Of a stretch of DNA of 64,000 nucleotides, positions 32,812-40,558 are shown in pieces. The notes beneath the pieces were generated by a model that was not told the DNA's origin, did no database searches, and was given only the letters and a program-made list of their open reading frames with translations. A program made the position numbers and the translations under genes. Source of the DNA: Prevotella sp. MGM2 (lineage in GTDB: Bacteria > Bacteroidota > Bacteroidia > Bacteroidales > Bacteroidaceae); contig NZ_BEWW01000283.1 in assembly GCF_002933955.1 (NCBI RefSeq), positions 1-64,000 on the forward strand, written 5' to 3'. Numbering within the stretch: position 1 is the first letter of the stretch; the number at the start of each line of letters is the position of its first letter.

Positions 32812-33552
32812 ATGATTATAGATAAAAAGAATAATAAGGTCATTAGCGGCAATAAGACAAGTGCATTAGCCCCTGAAGCTACTCCTCAAGAGAAGCCGGT
32901 AAAGCCTATCCAAGTGGAATCGAATGGTCCTATGGATGTATTAAAAGCTTTCAAAACAATTCTTCGTGAAGTTAAATGGGAGTATGGTGTACCGGATAGC
33001 CCAGCAATTTTCAAAACTGTGCAAATTGATGATGGGCAATATGAGCGCATAATATCACCCAGTGGTAATAAAGAAGAGACAATGGGTTTTCCCGCTGCAT
33101 TTGTTCACTTCATTAACTGGAGGTACCTTGTTCAACAGTCCAGAATTAATGAAGGTCGAGCAGAATTGAGAATCAGGTTTATTCTCAATAGCTTAAATGT
33201 GCATGAAGATGATCACGATATGGACGTGTATTATGTAGCTGAACGTATTCATCAGACAATTCAAGAGAACATCAGCAAATATGAATGTCTGCAAGAGAGA
33301 TGTCAGCTTGAATATATTGATCCAATGGAAAGTTTTGATCACGGATTACAACCATGCTGGATGACTTATGAAATTTGGTTCAAACAAAAGAATATTTGGA
33401 TTACCAGAAATAAAATGTATAAAAAATTCGTTTGCCCGCCATTCACTAATCATGCTGACCAAGACCCTACTATTGAAGGCGTAAATCCTGATAATCATAC
33501 TAACTTGGATCATCCTAAGACGTATGATGAAGCAACGGACTATACTAATTAG
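32812..33552 (+). CDS. Putative neck / tail-terminator-like protein, 246 aa
   Basis: After a 40-residue flexible N-terminus, an alpha/beta domain (AAFVHFINWRYLVQQSRINE, AELRIRFILNSLN, YVAERIHQTIQENIS) has the strand-helix layout of tail-terminator/minor tail proteins. Position between the virion morphogenesis gene and the protease fits a head-tail joining role. Assignment by context and pattern only. Confidence 0.6.
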   Translation: MIIDKKNNKVISGNKTSALAPEATPQEKPVKPIQVESNGPMDVLKAFKTILREVKWEYGVPDSPAIFKTVQIDDGQYERIISPSGNKEETMGFPAAFVHFINWRYLVQQSRINEGRAELRIRFILNSLNVHEDDHDMDVYYVAERIHQTIQENISKYECLQERCQLEYIDPMESFDHGLQPCWMTYEIWFKQKNIWITRNKMYKKFVCPPFTNHADQDPTIEGVNPDNHTNLDHPKTYDEATDYTN

Positions 33553-33589
33553 CAAAATACAATGTAATAAACTATATATCAAATCAATA

Positions 33590-33617
33590 GCCTCTGCAAA
33601 TTGCAGGGGCTTTTTTG
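33590..33617 (+). terminator. Intrinsic terminator after neck gene
   Basis: GCCTCTGCAA/TTGCAGGGGC stem with almost no loop, followed by TTTTTTG. An ACTATTACTA promoter-like word follows at 33624, before the protease gene. Confidence 0.75.
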
Positions 33618-33649
33618 TTCCTCACTATTACTAAGAAAAATAAACAACA

Positions 33650-34897
33650 ATGGCAAAAAGTAAAGATTTTAAGTTTATCAAAGGCGCATATTGTGCTGGT
33701 TCTCCAGCTGATATTTGCTATTACACTGATGTCGATTACTGGAGCGTTCAAGATTTCTTATGGGAGTTTGACTATCTCGTCAACTATATCAATCCCAGCA
33801 AAATACGCATACATATCAATTCGGTAGGCGGAAGTGTCATCGAAGGTATGAGCGTCTTTGCAAAAATCATGGATTGCAAGATTCCAACTGAGTGTATCAA
33901 TGACGCTTTGGCTGCTTCAATGGGTTCAATCATTTGGGCTGCTGGCGATGAGCTGTATATGAAAGATTATGCGCTTCTGATGATACATAATCCATTCTGT
34001 GATGCAGATGGAGAGAAACAATACAATCAAGCCACTGAAGCCTTTACTCAGCAGCTTAAAACCATTTATGTTAAGCGATTTGGACTCTCAGAAGAAGAGG
34101 TCGAAAACATTATGAATGGCAAAGAAGGTGATGATGGCACTTTCCTGACAGCAGCTCAGGCAGTTGAGAAAGGATTTGTTCAAGCCGATCATGTTATTGA
34201 AACACCAAAAGCCATCAAAGACCAAATCCAAGCTGCTTTGAAAGACACCAAGGATGTCAGTCAAATCAAGGCAATTTATGGATTGGTGTCACCTACACTC
34301 CCGTCAACAACTATTAACGAGCAGAAAACCATATTAAAAATAAATACAATGGATGAAAGTAAAATCACCGTTTTTGCCGCTCTTTTCGGACTGACAGGAG
34401 ATAAGGCAACCGCCGACAATGTTACGGCGAAAATCAATGAGCTGAAAGCTAAAGCTGACAAGGCTGAAACTACGCAGAAGGCTCTTGACGAAACTAAGGC
34501 AGAGCTTACTAAAGCCAATGCTGAACTTACCGGCGCTAAGACTTCAATCAAGAATCTGACTGAAGATCTTACAAAGACTAAGGAAGCTCTGAAAGTTTAT
34601 CAGGACGCAGAAGCCAAGGCTCAGGAGAAAAAGGTCAATGACCTTATCGACAAGGCTATTGCTGAGTGCAAAATCAACAAGGATGAGCGTGAGGACTATC
34701 TCAAAATGGCCCGTAACGACTTTGAAATGGCTGAACGAGTGCTCGCAAAGATTCCTGCCCGTGACAACCTTGGTGGCATCATTTCTCATGCAAATCAGCA
34801 AGAAGCCATAAAAGGCACTAAGACTGAAGAGCAGAAAATTCAGGCTAAGGTCGAAGAAGTTGTAGGTCAGAGCTTCAAGTTCCGTACTCTCGACTAA
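33650..34897 (+). CDS. Prohead protease (ClpP/S49-like) fused to scaffold
   Basis: 415 residues. The ClpP-like domain (about 15-190) carries the oxyanion-loop glycines SVGGSVIEG (58-66), nucleophile S90 in AASMGS and catalytic His113 in LLMIHNP. Residues about 235-415 are a charged coiled-coil region (KAKADKAETTQKALDETKAE), the scaffold, ending in a conserved-looking FKFRTLD. A strong in-frame ATG (34349, MDESKITVFAALFG) preceded by AAATAAATACA may allow separate expression of the scaffold, as with Mu I/Z. Processes scaffold during capsid maturation. Confidence 0.9.
   Translation: MAKSKDFKFIKGAYCAGSPADICYYTDVDYWSVQDFLWEFDYLVNYINPSKIRIHINSVGGSVIEGMSVFAKIMDCKIPTECINDALAASMGSIIWAAGDELYMKDYALLMIHNPFCDADGEKQYNQATEAFTQQLKTIYVKRFGLSEEEVENIMNGKEGDDGTFLTAAQAVEKGFVQADHVIETPKAIKDQIQAALKDTKDVSQIKAIYGLVSPTLPSTTINEQKTILKINTMDESKITVFAALFGLTGDKATADNVTAKINELKAKADKAETTQKALDETKAELTKANAELTGAKTSIKNLTEDLTKTKEALKVYQDAEAKAQEKKVNDLIDKAIAECKINKDEREDYLKMARNDFEMAERVLAKIPARDNLGGIISHANQQEAIKGTKTEEQKIQAKVEEVVGQSFKFRTLD
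34349..34897 (+). CDS. Nested scaffold ORF (internal start of the protease gene)
   Basis: In-frame ATG at 34349 (codon 234 of the protease gene) with the same A-rich leader (ATAAATACA-ATG) used by the other late genes (ATAAACAACA-ATG). It would yield the 182-residue coiled-coil scaffold alone. Mu and lambda use the same nested protease/scaffold design. Not proven from sequence alone. Confidence 0.5.
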   Translation: MDESKITVFAALFGLTGDKATADNVTAKINELKAKADKAETTQKALDETKAELTKANAELTGAKTSIKNLTEDLTKTKEALKVYQDAEAKAQEKKVNDLIDKAIAECKINKDEREDYLKMARNDFEMAERVLAKIPARDNLGGIISHANQQEAIKGTKTEEQKIQAKVEEVVGQSFKFRTLD

Positions 34898-34940
34898 TCA
34901 CCAACCCATTCATCATTAATAAACTATAATTTTAACAACA

Positions 34941-36029
34941 ATGGCAGCATTTACTTTTAACGCAGGTCAGAGTAACTATACTGGTGAAGTCCTTGGTGAT
35001 CTTCTGACCCTTGCCGCCCAGGAGAATGAGACTTACAAGGAGGGTCTTATTCATATCAAATCGGGCATCCAGAAGAAGTATGCACTTCCCAGCGTACAGC
35101 TCGGAAAAATCATTCAGGATCATAAGGCTACACCTGATTCCAGTAAGGGCGAATATACATTCGCAGAACGCTATCTGGAGCCGGAAGACTTTATGATCTA
35201 TCTCGAATTTAATCCTCGTGACTTCGAGCAGTATTATCGTCCCTTCCAGCCCAAGGGCAATCTTGTGTTCCGTGAGCTTGATCCCAAGGTTCAGGCTACT
35301 ATGATTCGTCTGCTCATGGAGCGTGAACAGGAATACATTAACCAGGCTATATGGTGCTCTGCAACACCAGATGAAGCCGCTAAGGTTTCAAGCAGTGATG
35401 GAAAAGTTGCTGCTGGCAAGACTGAAATCGGTGGTGAAGCGGAAGCCGGTCCTATGAAGTATTTCAATGGCGCTATCGCTCGTATGCTTATGAACGCAGC
35501 AGCTGCTGCTACATCGGAAGATGCTAAGTGTGGTCAGGTCAAGATCGCCGGTTCAGGCGCATTTGCAGATGGCGAAGCAGTCGAGAAAGAGCTTTATGCG
35601 ATGTGGGAAGCAACTCCTCCCAAGATTCGTAAAAAAGCCGGTCTTGTTATCCTGATGGACTATAAGTCCTGGGATGCTTATAACAAGTATCTATCGGCTA
35701 AGACTATGAAATATAGCGACAACCGCAAAGAGAATGAGCATCGCTTCCAGGGCAAGCGCATAATTCCGATGGTTGCACTCCCCAATGATACAATCTTCTT
35801 CGGCTGTTTTACAACCGGCATGGATTCAAATCTCTGGATGGGTGTTGATTATGCCAATGACGAAGATGTGCTTCAGATCGAAAAGCTTCAGAACAACTCT
35901 GAGCTTTACTTCATGAAGGTTCTTCTCAAAATGGACGTAAACATTGTTCGCCCGTCTGAGATTACTGCTCATATTCCGTTCACATATACAGCAGCTTCTT
36001 CAGGTGGCGGTTCCGGCACTGGCGGTTAA
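34941..36029 (+). CDS. Major capsid protein
   Basis: 362 residues directly after the protease/scaffold. Features fit an HK97-fold capsid: an N-terminal arm, a PEDFMIYLEFNPRDFEQYYR segment (E-loop region), a spine-like helix (VQATMIRLLMEREQEYINQ), and the A-domain part with GLVILMDYKSWDAYNKYLSA and MKVLLKMDVNIVRP. It ends in a Gly/Ser-rich tail. The codon use (GCC, AAG, CTC) is richer in C/G than the neighbours, consistent with high expression. Confidence 0.88.
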   Translation: MAAFTFNAGQSNYTGEVLGDLLTLAAQENETYKEGLIHIKSGIQKKYALPSVQLGKIIQDHKATPDSSKGEYTFAERYLEPEDFMIYLEFNPRDFEQYYRPFQPKGNLVFRELDPKVQATMIRLLMEREQEYINQAIWCSATPDEAAKVSSSDGKVAAGKTEIGGEAEAGPMKYFNGAIARMLMNAAAAATSEDAKCGQVKIAGSGAFADGEAVEKELYAMWEATPPKIRKKAGLVILMDYKSWDAYNKYLSAKTMKYSDNRKENEHRFQGKRIIPMVALPNDTIFFGCFTTGMDSNLWMGVDYANDEDVLQIEKLQNNSELYFMKVLLKMDVNIVRPSEITAHIPFTYTAASSGGGSGTGG

Positions 36030-36055
36030 TCTCTAATTCAGCTACTAACGATAAC

Positions 36056-36081
36056 GCAAGGCGGTGTTACAGCCGCCTTGC
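36056..36081 (+). terminator. Hairpin after capsid gene
   Basis: A perfect 9-bp GCAAGGCGG/CCGCCTTGC stem with an 8-nt loop lies 27 nt past the capsid stop. It is followed by TTAAAATT rather than a T-run, so it may be a partial terminator or mRNA-stabilising hairpin separating capsid from tail expression. Confidence 0.6.
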
Positions 36082-36097
36082 TTAAAATTCAACAAAT

Positions 36098-36424
36098 ATG
36101 GGTAGAAACAAAAAAACCGAAGCTGCAAAAACCGAAGAACCGGTAGTTAATGTAGAGATTGAAGTCGAAGAGCCAACAATACCATCTGAACCTCAGTCAG
36201 AAGCTGAAACTCCAGTTCCTAACGATATTAAAGAGGTTGAAGAAGCTCCTAAAAAGAGTAAAACAGCCGATGAAATTTCGCCTCGTGATGCAGAATTGAT
36301 GCGTCTTTACCCCCAGTATGAAGAGATTTGGATTACACCTGATGGCTTTGTTCATCCTAAAGGTGCTTCAGCTTTTCTTCTTAAAGGCGCAAAGCTTTAT
36401 AAAAACAAATTTTACAACAAATAA
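36098..36424 (+). CDS. Hypothetical acidic head-tail region protein, 108 aa
   Basis: The N-terminal two-thirds is disordered and E/P-rich; the C-terminal 40 residues form a compact domain (RDAELMRLYPQYEEIWITPDG, then KGAKLYKNKFYNK). Located between capsid and sheath. Possibly a neck or decoration protein; unproven. Confidence 0.68.
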   Translation: MGRNKKTEAAKTEEPVVNVEIEVEEPTIPSEPQSEAETPVPNDIKEVEEAPKKSKTADEISPRDAELMRLYPQYEEIWITPDGFVHPKGASAFLLKGAKLYKNKFYNK

Positions 36425-36437
36425 AAAACAAACTCAC

Positions 36438-37808
36438 ATGGCTACGAATACAAATTTAGGCGGTGTTTTTACCACTGACATTGACAGTAAGCGTAACAGC
36501 AATGTGTTTCTCAGCACTGAGAATGTTGTAGGTCTCATCTTTGATACCAGTATCGTAGGTGGTCTTGAAGCAGCTCTTGGAGCAGACACATTAGCAGCTA
36601 CTAATTTCGCTGGAGGCAATGTGGTGGAACTGAACACCTCGAAGGATGTGACTGAAGCCGGTATTGACGAGACCGTTCTTGCAGGTATTGCAAAATACCA
36701 TCTTGACTGTTTCTTCAGCCTTGCCGGTGGCACACAGCGCATCTTTGTATCATTTATGAACAGCGACGATGACCCCGATTTTGAGGCTGTCGAAAAGATG
36801 CAGCTTGTATCTGGCGGTATTATATATCAGATTGGTGTATGGACCGGCAAACCTCTCGCTAAGAAAAATGCCGATGACACATACTCTATTGAGGCTGGAA
36901 ATGTCTGCGCAAAGCTTGAAGCTGTTGCAGAAGTTCTTGGTGGTAAGGTTGGTATTACCAACTATGAGGGCAACGCACCTCTGAACATTCTGGTATCAGC
37001 ACCAATTCTGAATGAGGCTGTCATAGACATCAAGAAACTTCCGGATCTTAGTGGCATGAATATGCCAAAGGTTACTGCTCTTTTGGGTCAGGCACCTTCG
37101 GATACTGTGCATGAACTGATGTATGCCATCAATCATGTAAAGGACACTGCTTCTTATGCTCCTGTCGGCTGTGTAGGCGCAGCACTGGGATGTCTTGCAG
37201 TAGCTCCTGCAAATGAAAGTATCGCCCACGTTGCAAGCTTCAACCTCGCTGCTATTATGCAGGATGCAGAACTTGGTTTTGGCAAACTCGTTGAGGATGC
37301 TGACAACAAGAAGTATGCGGCAGAATCTTCGTTCACCAACATCAAGACTATCGGTTACACGAAACGCAACACCTACCTTCACAAGAATGGATATGTGTTC
37401 CTAACCAACCATGACGGTCTTGAAAACAGTATCTTCTTCAGCAGTGATCAGACACTCAGCACCGGCGATTATCGCACTCTTGCTCGTTGTCGTGTTATGC
37501 ACAAGAGTCGTCGTGTAGTTCGCCGCGCTCTCCTGCCTCGCGTAAACAGCAATGTAGAGATTGATGCCAGCACCGGCACACTGTCAGCATCAGCTGTTGC
37601 AGAGTTCCAGAACCTTGTAATCGAGGCTTTGGATAAGAACATGGTAGAACCCGGCACTTCTAAACCTCAGATCAGTGGACGTACCTGTACCATTGATGCT
37701 GATCAGAATGTGCTGGATACCGATGCAATCGACATCGAATATGCTCTGGTTCCGCTCGGCGTGACCAGCGTTATCAATGTGACTGAGGGCTTCACTTCCA
37801 CTATCTAA
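36438..37808 (+). CDS. Tail sheath protein 1 (DUF2586-like)
   Basis: The ATG at 36438 (MATNTNLGGVFTTDID) is chosen; an upstream extension would overlap the 36098 gene. 456 residues. The N-terminal domain, the linker KPLAKKNADDTY and the C-terminal sheath domain (SIFFSSDQTLSTGDYRTLAR, RVMHKSRRVVRRAL, and a terminal IEYALVPLGV strand) fit contractile-tail sheath proteins. A diverged paralogue lies at 39170. Confidence 0.85.
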   Translation: MATNTNLGGVFTTDIDSKRNSNVFLSTENVVGLIFDTSIVGGLEAALGADTLAATNFAGGNVVELNTSKDVTEAGIDETVLAGIAKYHLDCFFSLAGGTQRIFVSFMNSDDDPDFEAVEKMQLVSGGIIYQIGVWTGKPLAKKNADDTYSIEAGNVCAKLEAVAEVLGGKVGITNYEGNAPLNILVSAPILNEAVIDIKKLPDLSGMNMPKVTALLGQAPSDTVHELMYAINHVKDTASYAPVGCVGAALGCLAVAPANESIAHVASFNLAAIMQDAELGFGKLVEDADNKKYAAESSFTNIKTIGYTKRNTYLHKNGYVFLTNHDGLENSIFFSSDQTLSTGDYRTLARCRVMHKSRRVVRRALLPRVNSNVEIDASTGTLSASAVAEFQNLVIEALDKNMVEPGTSKPQISGRTCTIDADQNVLDTDAIDIEYALVPLGVTSVINVTEGFTSTI

Positions 37809-37841
37809 AGCCAAAGTTTAATCTAAATCAATTATACAACA

Positions 37842-38342
37842 ATGGCAGCAACAATTAATAATGTAGCATACAGTTGGTCGATGATTCAGCTTCAGACCAA
37901 CCTCGAAGGTGAAAGTGCCCAGAACCCTATTTTAGTTGACTGTACCGCTATTAAGTGGGACACCAAACGAAAGATTGAACCTATCTATGGTCTGGGCGGT
38001 CAGCCCCGTAAGCGTGGTTTCGGCAACGTCACTTATGAAGCCAGCATCACACTGCCTTATGGCACTCAGATTGCTCTTCGTGACAAGTCCGCAGACGGCA
38101 CATTACTTGGTCTTGGTGAGTTTAACCTCATCGTTTCTTGGGTCAATGACGTAGCCGCCAATATCACTTCTGAGACTGTAACCCTTGCCGGCTGTATTCT
38201 CGCAGAAGGTGGTATGGACGCTAACCAGGATGACACCTCTCTGTCAAGAGAGTTCGACCTCCATCCGCATCGCATCTACACCGGCAAAGTTCAGAGCAAC
38301 CCCAACATGAGCTGGTCTCACGAACTTTACGGTGGCGCCTAA
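37842..38342 (+). CDS. Tail tube protein
   Basis: 166 residues after the sheath gene. Starts MAATINNVAYSWSMIQLQTN and contains the tube pattern KWDTKRKIEPIYGLGGQPRK, then a long beta hairpin region (GNVTYEASITLPYGTQ) and LSREFDLHPHRIYT. It forms the inner tube of the contractile tail. High-expression codon bias like the capsid. Confidence 0.85.
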   Translation: MAATINNVAYSWSMIQLQTNLEGESAQNPILVDCTAIKWDTKRKIEPIYGLGGQPRKRGFGNVTYEASITLPYGTQIALRDKSADGTLLGLGEFNLIVSWVNDVAANITSETVTLAGCILAEGGMDANQDDTSLSREFDLHPHRIYTGKVQSNPNMSWSHELYGGA

Positions 38343-38367
38343 TCGGTTTTCTTGTTATACTTCAGTT

Positions 38368-38409
38368 AGAGGGGGCAGTCAAAAATGGCTGCTCTCTCGT
38401 ATTTTTTTT
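38368..38409 (+). terminator. Terminator after tube gene
   Basis: A GAGGGGGCAG-type stem pairs imperfectly with CTGCTCTCTC and is followed by TATTTTTTTTA. TACTATTATA starts at 38416, immediately downstream. Confidence 0.7.
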
Positions 38410-38415
38410 AATGGG

Positions 38416-38425
38416 TACTATTATA
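38416..38425 (+). promoter_or_regulatory. TACTATTATA motif, candidate phage promoter
   Basis: Follows the tube terminator and lies about 55 nt before the chaperone ATG. The word ACTATTATA recurs at 40520, 47270, 51517 and 57443, and near-variants at 33624 and 39148. Confidence 0.55.
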
Positions 38426-38479
38426 TATTGACGGCGCAAAAATGCGCTTAACTGATTTCTTAACAAAAAACCAATAACA

Positions 38480-38908
38480 ATGAGTAGAGAACGCAAAACA
38501 GAAACTGCTCCTGTGCAGATGGAGACCGAACAGGCAGCTCCCGCTATCGAATTCATCAACAATGTCAATGTGCCTATTGAAGTGCGCGAAGAAATCATCA
38601 AGAAAGCCGAAGCTTTGAAGGCTGAACACAAGCTCCGCAAGGTGTTCATCGTCGTTGTAGAAGGTGAAGAAGGTGACGAAAAGCCCCTGTATATCGCCTA
38701 TCTGCGCCGCCCCAGCCTCATGCACTTCAGTCAGTATATGAACTTCGTTCAGAAGGACGTGGTTCAGGCAAACAAGATGCTTGCCACCAACGTATTCCTC
38801 GCCGGCGATCGTGAACTGGTTGATGATGATGACCTGTTCCTCTATGGAACCATGTCTCAGCTTTCGCAACTGATTGATTCCCGCAACGCCGACATGGTAA
38901 AAAAATAG
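38480..38908 (+). CDS. Tail assembly chaperone, short form (G-like)
   Basis: 142 residues between tube and tape-measure genes, the standard place of the tail chaperone. Starts MSRERKTETAPVQMETEQ and contains PLYIAYLRRPSLMHFSQYMN. It ends with GTA AAA AAA TAG, so the stop directly follows a slippery heptamer. Assists tape-measure/tube assembly and is not in the virion (family knowledge). Confidence 0.8.
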   Translation: MSRERKTETAPVQMETEQAAPAIEFINNVNVPIEVREEIIKKAEALKAEHKLRKVFIVVVEGEEGDEKPLYIAYLRRPSLMHFSQYMNFVQKDVVQANKMLATNVFLAGDRELVDDDDLFLYGTMSQLSQLIDSRNADMVKK

Positions 38909-39111
38909 AGCGTTGTCGCATAGGTAAAGAGGATAATTACAGACAACGCTTTGCACTAACGGCTTACTACTATCCTCATTTGGACTGGGATCACATGACC
39001 GATGACGATTTTGCCTTTTGGTCAGAAAACGCAATTTGGGTACATTCTCAGATGTTAATGGTTCAACAAGCCAATACGGTAGGTATGCTCACTGGAGGTG
39101 CAAATAAATAA
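38480..39111 (+). CDS. Tail assembly chaperone, -1 frameshift product (GT-like)
   Basis: At the heptamer A AAA AAA (38899-38905) a -1 shift avoids the TAG and opens a 68-codon frame (ATA GAG CGT onward) ending at TAA 39109-39111. The extension reads IERCRIGKEDNYRQRF, then YYYPHLDWDHMTDDDFAFW, ending GMLTGGANK. The new frame has no start of its own and is free of stops, as in lambda G/GT-type chaperones. Predicted fusion is about 210 residues. Confidence 0.85.
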
Positions 39112-39114
39112 GGG

Positions 39115-39140
39115 TAGGAGCTTAACGGCTCCTATTCTTA
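39115..39140 (+). terminator. Terminator after chaperone genes
   Basis: TAGGAGC/GCTCCTA stem (7 bp), 6-nt loop, followed by TTCTTATTT. The ACTATTATTATAA variant of the promoter-like word starts at 39148, 22 nt before the next ATG. Confidence 0.7.
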
Positions 39141-39169
39141 TTTCTGGACTATTATTATAAAAAGTCATC

Positions 39170-40450
39170 ATGGCGCAACTCAGTTATATAGATACCGGGA
39201 TTAAGCAAAAACCGGACTTAACATTCAATATCCCCACTGATGAAAGTGTGGGGGCTTTCTTGTTTGATATAAGTGGTTTTGACAAACCCTTTGAATCTTA
39301 TCCATTATTATATCATAATTTCCAAGACGGCAAAATACAGTGTATCAAAAACATGGATGATGCTCTTTTGCTGGGGATTGAGAATAATGCTTTTCTGAAT
39401 GGATTAGTTTATTATCATCTTTCTCAATTTTTTGATTTCATTGGAGATAATCAAGAAGTATATATAGCAATCGCTGATTGTTCAAAAAACTGGGATGTTA
39501 TTCAATTCATGCAGCAACAAGTAAGCGGCAGATTGTTTCATATTGGAGTATGGACTTCTCAGCCTATTTGGAAACTTCGTGAAGATAAGTCAATGGGATT
39601 CACTTCCCTGATTACAGACTTACAAGCACAAGCTGATGAAATTAATGGTAAAATTGGAGTATCAACTCATACAATGGTACCGTTACATATTATGTTATGT
39701 GGTAACAGCAATTACCTTGGGGGAGAAAAGATTAATTACAAAAAACTTCCTAATGCTATTGAGCTGAATTGCCCTAAAGTTTCTATAGCTCTTGTACAAA
39801 ACGGTTCTCAAGAAGTGCATCAAATGCAAGGCAGCAATCCATTTCAGGCACCGGTCACATCGTTAGGATTAATTATGGCTTGTTTGGCTCTATGTGGTGC
39901 CGAAGAAAGCATTGCATCTCTTGAAAAATGTGACCTCAATAAAAATGAAGGATTCAATAATCCTGAATGGGGTGTGGGCAGCACAGGTACTCCAATGAAA
40001 AATGTACATAGAGTATGGGCAAACACCATATCAGCCAAAGGCTATATTATTCCTATTGATTATGAAGGTATTGAAGCTTCATATTTTTTGAGTAGTGATC
40101 AAACTTTATGTGAAGGTCAATTCAGTACCATAGCGAATAATCGCGTTATGCACAAATGCAGACGTGCAGTTTGTACCGCACTTATTCCTTATGTGAATAG
40201 TAATCACATATATGTGCCAGGCACTCATAATATTAGTACCACCTCTATTGCGATTATTACTGATTCTATTAATACCATTTTGGATTCAGTGATGAAAAAC
40301 AAAAAAGGTCAAAATCAGATAGACGGTCGTGTAGTCACTTTTCTGGATAATGATGACTTGTTGGAAACGGATGCAATTTCCATGAAATTGGAGGTTGGAC
40401 CGGTTAATTACAGTGGCTTCATTTCAGAAGAGGTTTCACATGATATTTAA
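39170..40450 (+). CDS. Tail sheath-like protein 2 (paralogue of 36438)
   Basis: 426 residues. Clear paralogy with sheath protein 1: GVWTSQPIWKLRED vs GVWTGKPLAKKNAD, YFLSSDQTLCEGQFSTIA vs FFSSDQTLSTGDYRTLA, RVMHKCRRAVCTALIPYVNS vs RVMHKSRRVVRRALLPRVNS, LLETDAISMKLEVGP vs VLDTDAIDIEYALVP. It lies downstream of the chaperone and before the tape measure. It could be a minor sheath, sheath initiator or collar component. More AT-rich codons suggest lower expression. Confidence 0.82.
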   Translation: MAQLSYIDTGIKQKPDLTFNIPTDESVGAFLFDISGFDKPFESYPLLYHNFQDGKIQCIKNMDDALLLGIENNAFLNGLVYYHLSQFFDFIGDNQEVYIAIADCSKNWDVIQFMQQQVSGRLFHIGVWTSQPIWKLREDKSMGFTSLITDLQAQADEINGKIGVSTHTMVPLHIMLCGNSNYLGGEKINYKKLPNAIELNCPKVSIALVQNGSQEVHQMQGSNPFQAPVTSLGLIMACLALCGAEESIASLEKCDLNKNEGFNNPEWGVGSTGTPMKNVHRVWANTISAKGYIIPIDYEGIEASYFLSSDQTLCEGQFSTIANNRVMHKCRRAVCTALIPYVNSNHIYVPGTHNISTTSIAIITDSINTILDSVMKNKKGQNQIDGRVVTFLDNDDLLETDAISMKLEVGPVNYSGFISEEVSHDI

Positions 40451-40483
40451 CTCTTTATAGGTTCAAGCGTATCAAAGAACCTC

Positions 40484-40515
40484 GCCCCATCCCCCAAAAG
40501 GGTTTGGGGCTTTTT
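40484..40515 (+). terminator. Terminator after sheath-like 2
   Basis: GCCCCA/TGGGGC outer stem with inner CCC/GGG pairing, followed by TTTTTG. ACTATTATA follows at 40520. Confidence 0.75.
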
Positions 40516-40519
40516 GTAC

Positions 40520-40528
40520 ACTATTATA
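40520..40528 (+). promoter_or_regulatory. ACTATTATA motif before tape measure
   Basis: Directly after the preceding terminator and 31 nt before the tape-measure ATG, matching the terminator-then-motif order seen at other late gene borders. Confidence 0.55.
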
Positions 40529-40558
40529 AGGTAGCAAATCATTTAGAATTACTACCAA

